Shown here piece by piece: positions 5,547 to 6,244 of a stretch of 6,244 nucleotides of DNA. The stretch is from Gammaproteobacteria bacterium. Its GTDB lineage: Bacteria; Pseudomonadota; Gammaproteobacteria; Granulosicoccales; Granulosicoccaceae. A program made the position numbers and the translations under genes. The stretch covers positions 1-6,244 of the forward strand of contig JAGRHW010000216.1 of assembly GCA_020444765.1 (NCBI GenBank), written 5' to 3'. Position 1 is the stretch's first letter, and every line of letters starts with the position of its first letter. Below the pieces are notes generated by a model. The model saw nothing but the letters and a program-made list of their open reading frames with translations. It had not been told where the DNA came from and did no database searches.

Positions 5547-5859
5547 ATCGGAACTCCCCGGGACAAGGTCCGCGAGCCGGTCAACTCAGTGACAGCTCAT
5601 TAAACACGCGAATCCTCAGGGATTCTGCGTGCTTTGACACACATTCGATGTGAATAGTAACGGTTGAGTTCCAGTGGCCGGCTTCGATTGGTGTCGTCTG
5701 CCGGTTGTTACGCTTTTTTACGAATCCATGGGTTAAGCGAGCAGCCCGGGACTTTCTTTTGACAGGTTTCCCGGTTAGCCTTCGGCGCCGTTCGGCAGTG
5801 ACTACAAAAAAGTAATCCTCTCATTTTTGTAATTCCCTTCGATGTTTTTCATTTTCCCA
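5547..5859. other. Intergenic region upstream of the lipoprotein gene and the hairpin cassette
   Basis: No gene is well supported here. The part nearest 5547 would be the 5' leader of the minus-strand lipoprotein gene. It contains the hairpin at 5605-5631. Further right are an inverted repeat CCGGGA/TCCCGG (about 5746-5774) and an AT-rich 8-bp inverted repeat, TACAAAAA (5803-5810) with TTTTTGTA (5824-5831). The latter lies 30-60 bases upstream of the promoter at 5860-5868, where it could be an operator or UP-like element. No strong minus-strand promoter was found for the lipoprotein gene. Confidence 0.45.
5605..5631. other. Stem-loop in the lipoprotein leader region
   Basis: CACGC-GAATCC (5605-5615) pairs with GGATTC-T-GCGTG (5620-5631): 11 base pairs with one bulged T and a TCAG tetraloop. 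On neither strand is it followed by a real T-tract, so it is not a clear terminator. On the minus strand it would lie about 60 nt upstream of the lipoprotein start and could form in its leader RNA. Confidence 0.5.
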
Positions 5860-5868
5860 TGTTATAAA
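5860..5868 (+). promoter_or_regulatory. Extended -10 promoter driving the hairpin/terminator cassette
   Basis: TGTTATAAA (5860-5868) fits the extended -10 form TGnTATAAT with one mismatch. No good -35 is seen, as is common for extended -10 promoters. The upstream DNA is AT-rich. Transcription would start near 5875, about 7 nt before the long inverted repeat. Confidence 0.55.
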
Positions 5869-5881
5869 ATTGACGGCATTG

Positions 5882-5952
5882 TGACCAAGGAGACGGTGAG
5901 AAAGCGATCTTCAACAGAAATGAGTGTCGCTTTCTCACCGTCTCCTTGGTCA
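5882..5952. repeat. Perfect 26-bp inverted repeat with 19-nt spacer
   Basis: Bases 5882-5907 (beginning TGACCAAGGAGACGG, ending AAAGCGA) are exactly complementary to 5927-5952 (beginning TCGCTTT, ending CCTTGGTCA). The spacer, 5908-5926, can add a few more pairs (TCA 5911-5913 with TGA 5921-5923), leaving a loop of about 7 nt. There is no T-tract behind it, so it is not itself a terminator, and no transposase or target-site duplication is visible nearby. Confidence 0.95.
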
Positions 5953-5987
5953 GCTAGTTACTGAATCCGGAATGCTCTGTAAGGGCC

Positions 5988-6021
5988 GAGACGCTATGGG
6001 TTGAACCCGGCGTCTCTTTTT
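5988..6021 (+). terminator. Rho-independent terminator upstream of the carbamoyltransferase gene
   Basis: GAGACGC (5988-5994) pairs perfectly with GCGTCTC (6010-6016). An inner GGGT/ACCC hairpin (5998-6008) extends the structure, and five Ts follow (6017-6021). No protein gene lies just upstream on this strand, so it must end the transcript from the promoter at 5860-5868 or act as an attenuator. Confidence 0.82.
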
Positions 6022-6058
6022 ATGTCCGCTGCAGTGTCAATACAACGTAGGAATAAAT

Positions 6059-6244
6059 ATGACCACACGGATTATCGGGATATCTGCGTTTTATCACGAT
6101 AGCGCCGCGGCCTTGCTGATCGACGGAAAATTTGTCGCCGCCGCGCAAGAGGAGCGCTTTACGCGGAAGAAGCATGATGCCGGCTTTCCGACCAATGCCA
6201 TCCGTTTCTGTCTCGAGCAGGCGGGTTTGACGATAAGCGATATC
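6059..6244 (+). CDS. Carbamoyltransferase, NodU/CmcH family (N-terminal fragment)
   Basis: The frame opens at ATG 6059 with TAGGA (6048-6052) 6 nt upstream and runs off the right edge after 62 codons. Full-length family members are usually near 570-610 residues. The visible part is highly characteristic: IIGISAFYHDSAAALLIDG at 5-23 and AAAQEERFTRKKHDAGFP at 27-44, then NAIRFCLEQAGL. This is the start of the ASKHA-like (Kae1-related) half of O-carbamoyltransferases, which move a carbamoyl group from carbamoyl phosphate via a carbamoyl-adenylate onto a sugar or other hydroxyl. His13 lies in the conserved YHDSAA motif. In many bacteria such genes sit in polysaccharide or secondary-metabolite clusters; the neighbours that would settle this are outside the window. 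Expression may depend on readthrough of the terminator at 5988-6021. Confidence 0.9.
   Translation, partial: MTTRIIGISAFYHDSAAALLIDGKFVAAAQEERFTRKKHDAGFPTNAIRFCLEQAGLTISDI

Larger units (their letters stand above)
5875..6021 (+). ncRNA. Candidate small RNA or attenuating leader of the carbamoyltransferase gene
   Basis: The extent is inferred from an extended -10 promoter (5860-5868) and an intrinsic terminator (5988-6021), giving a transcript of about 147 nt. The 5' part is a 26-bp perfect hairpin (5882-5952), followed by a ~35-nt linker and the terminator hairpin. The only open frame of note (GTG 5881 to TGA 5964, 27 codons) lacks a ribosome binding site and is confined by the inverted repeat. 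The carbamoyltransferase ATG is 38 nt past the T-tract, so the same element could instead be a leader whose readthrough supplies that gene. I recognise no known RNA family. Confidence 0.45.

Noticed and set aside
5881..5964. 27-codon frame (GTG start) spanning the long inverted repeat
   Set aside because: No ribosome binding site, and its sequence is dictated by the inverted repeat.

Overview
The window reads as chromosomal DNA of a gammaproteobacterium. GC content looks moderate to slightly high, genes are compact, and most carry Shine-Dalgarno sites. The clade signals are a C-terminal GlyGly-CTERM sorting tail on the first gene, a close YedI (DUF808) relative, a BenE-type transporter, a DsrE-family protein with an export signal, and c-di-GMP (PilZ) signalling. 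I cannot name the genus from this sequence.

Layout, left to right. (1) 1-323: the 3' end of a surface or secreted protein with aspartate-rich, TSP3-like calcium-binding repeats and a GlyGly-CTERM tail, closed by a clear intrinsic terminator. (2) 364-785: about 420 bases with no gene I can support. (3) 786-1943: a BenE-family transporter. (4) 1944-2081: a perfect TATAAT followed at once by an intrinsic terminator hairpin, just before the yedI-like gene at 2082-3029. (5) 3072-3303: a terminator, then a promoter region and a leader of about 140 nt with several possible helices. (6) 3304-3462: a 52-residue single-span membrane protein, followed 48 nt later by a three-part protein (J domain, four-cysteine zinc-ribbon-like segment, PilZ domain) at 3511-4257. 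These two probably form one operon. (7) Convergent to them on the minus strand: an exported DsrE/COG1416-like protein (4279-4725), and upstream of it an outer-membrane lipoprotein of unknown function (4926-5546). (8) 5547-6058: a long intergenic region with an extended -10 promoter, a perfect 26-bp inverted repeat, and an intrinsic terminator. Together these look like a small RNA gene or an attenuating leader. (9) 6059-6244: the first 62 codons of a NodU/CmcH-type carbamoyltransferase, running off the window.

The genes do not form one pathway. The window is a series of short, mostly independent transcription units. The two most interesting parts are the promoter/hairpin/terminator cassette at 5860-6021 and the small-membrane-protein plus J-domain/PilZ operon with its structured leader. 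No CRISPR array, insertion sequence, tRNA or rRNA was seen.
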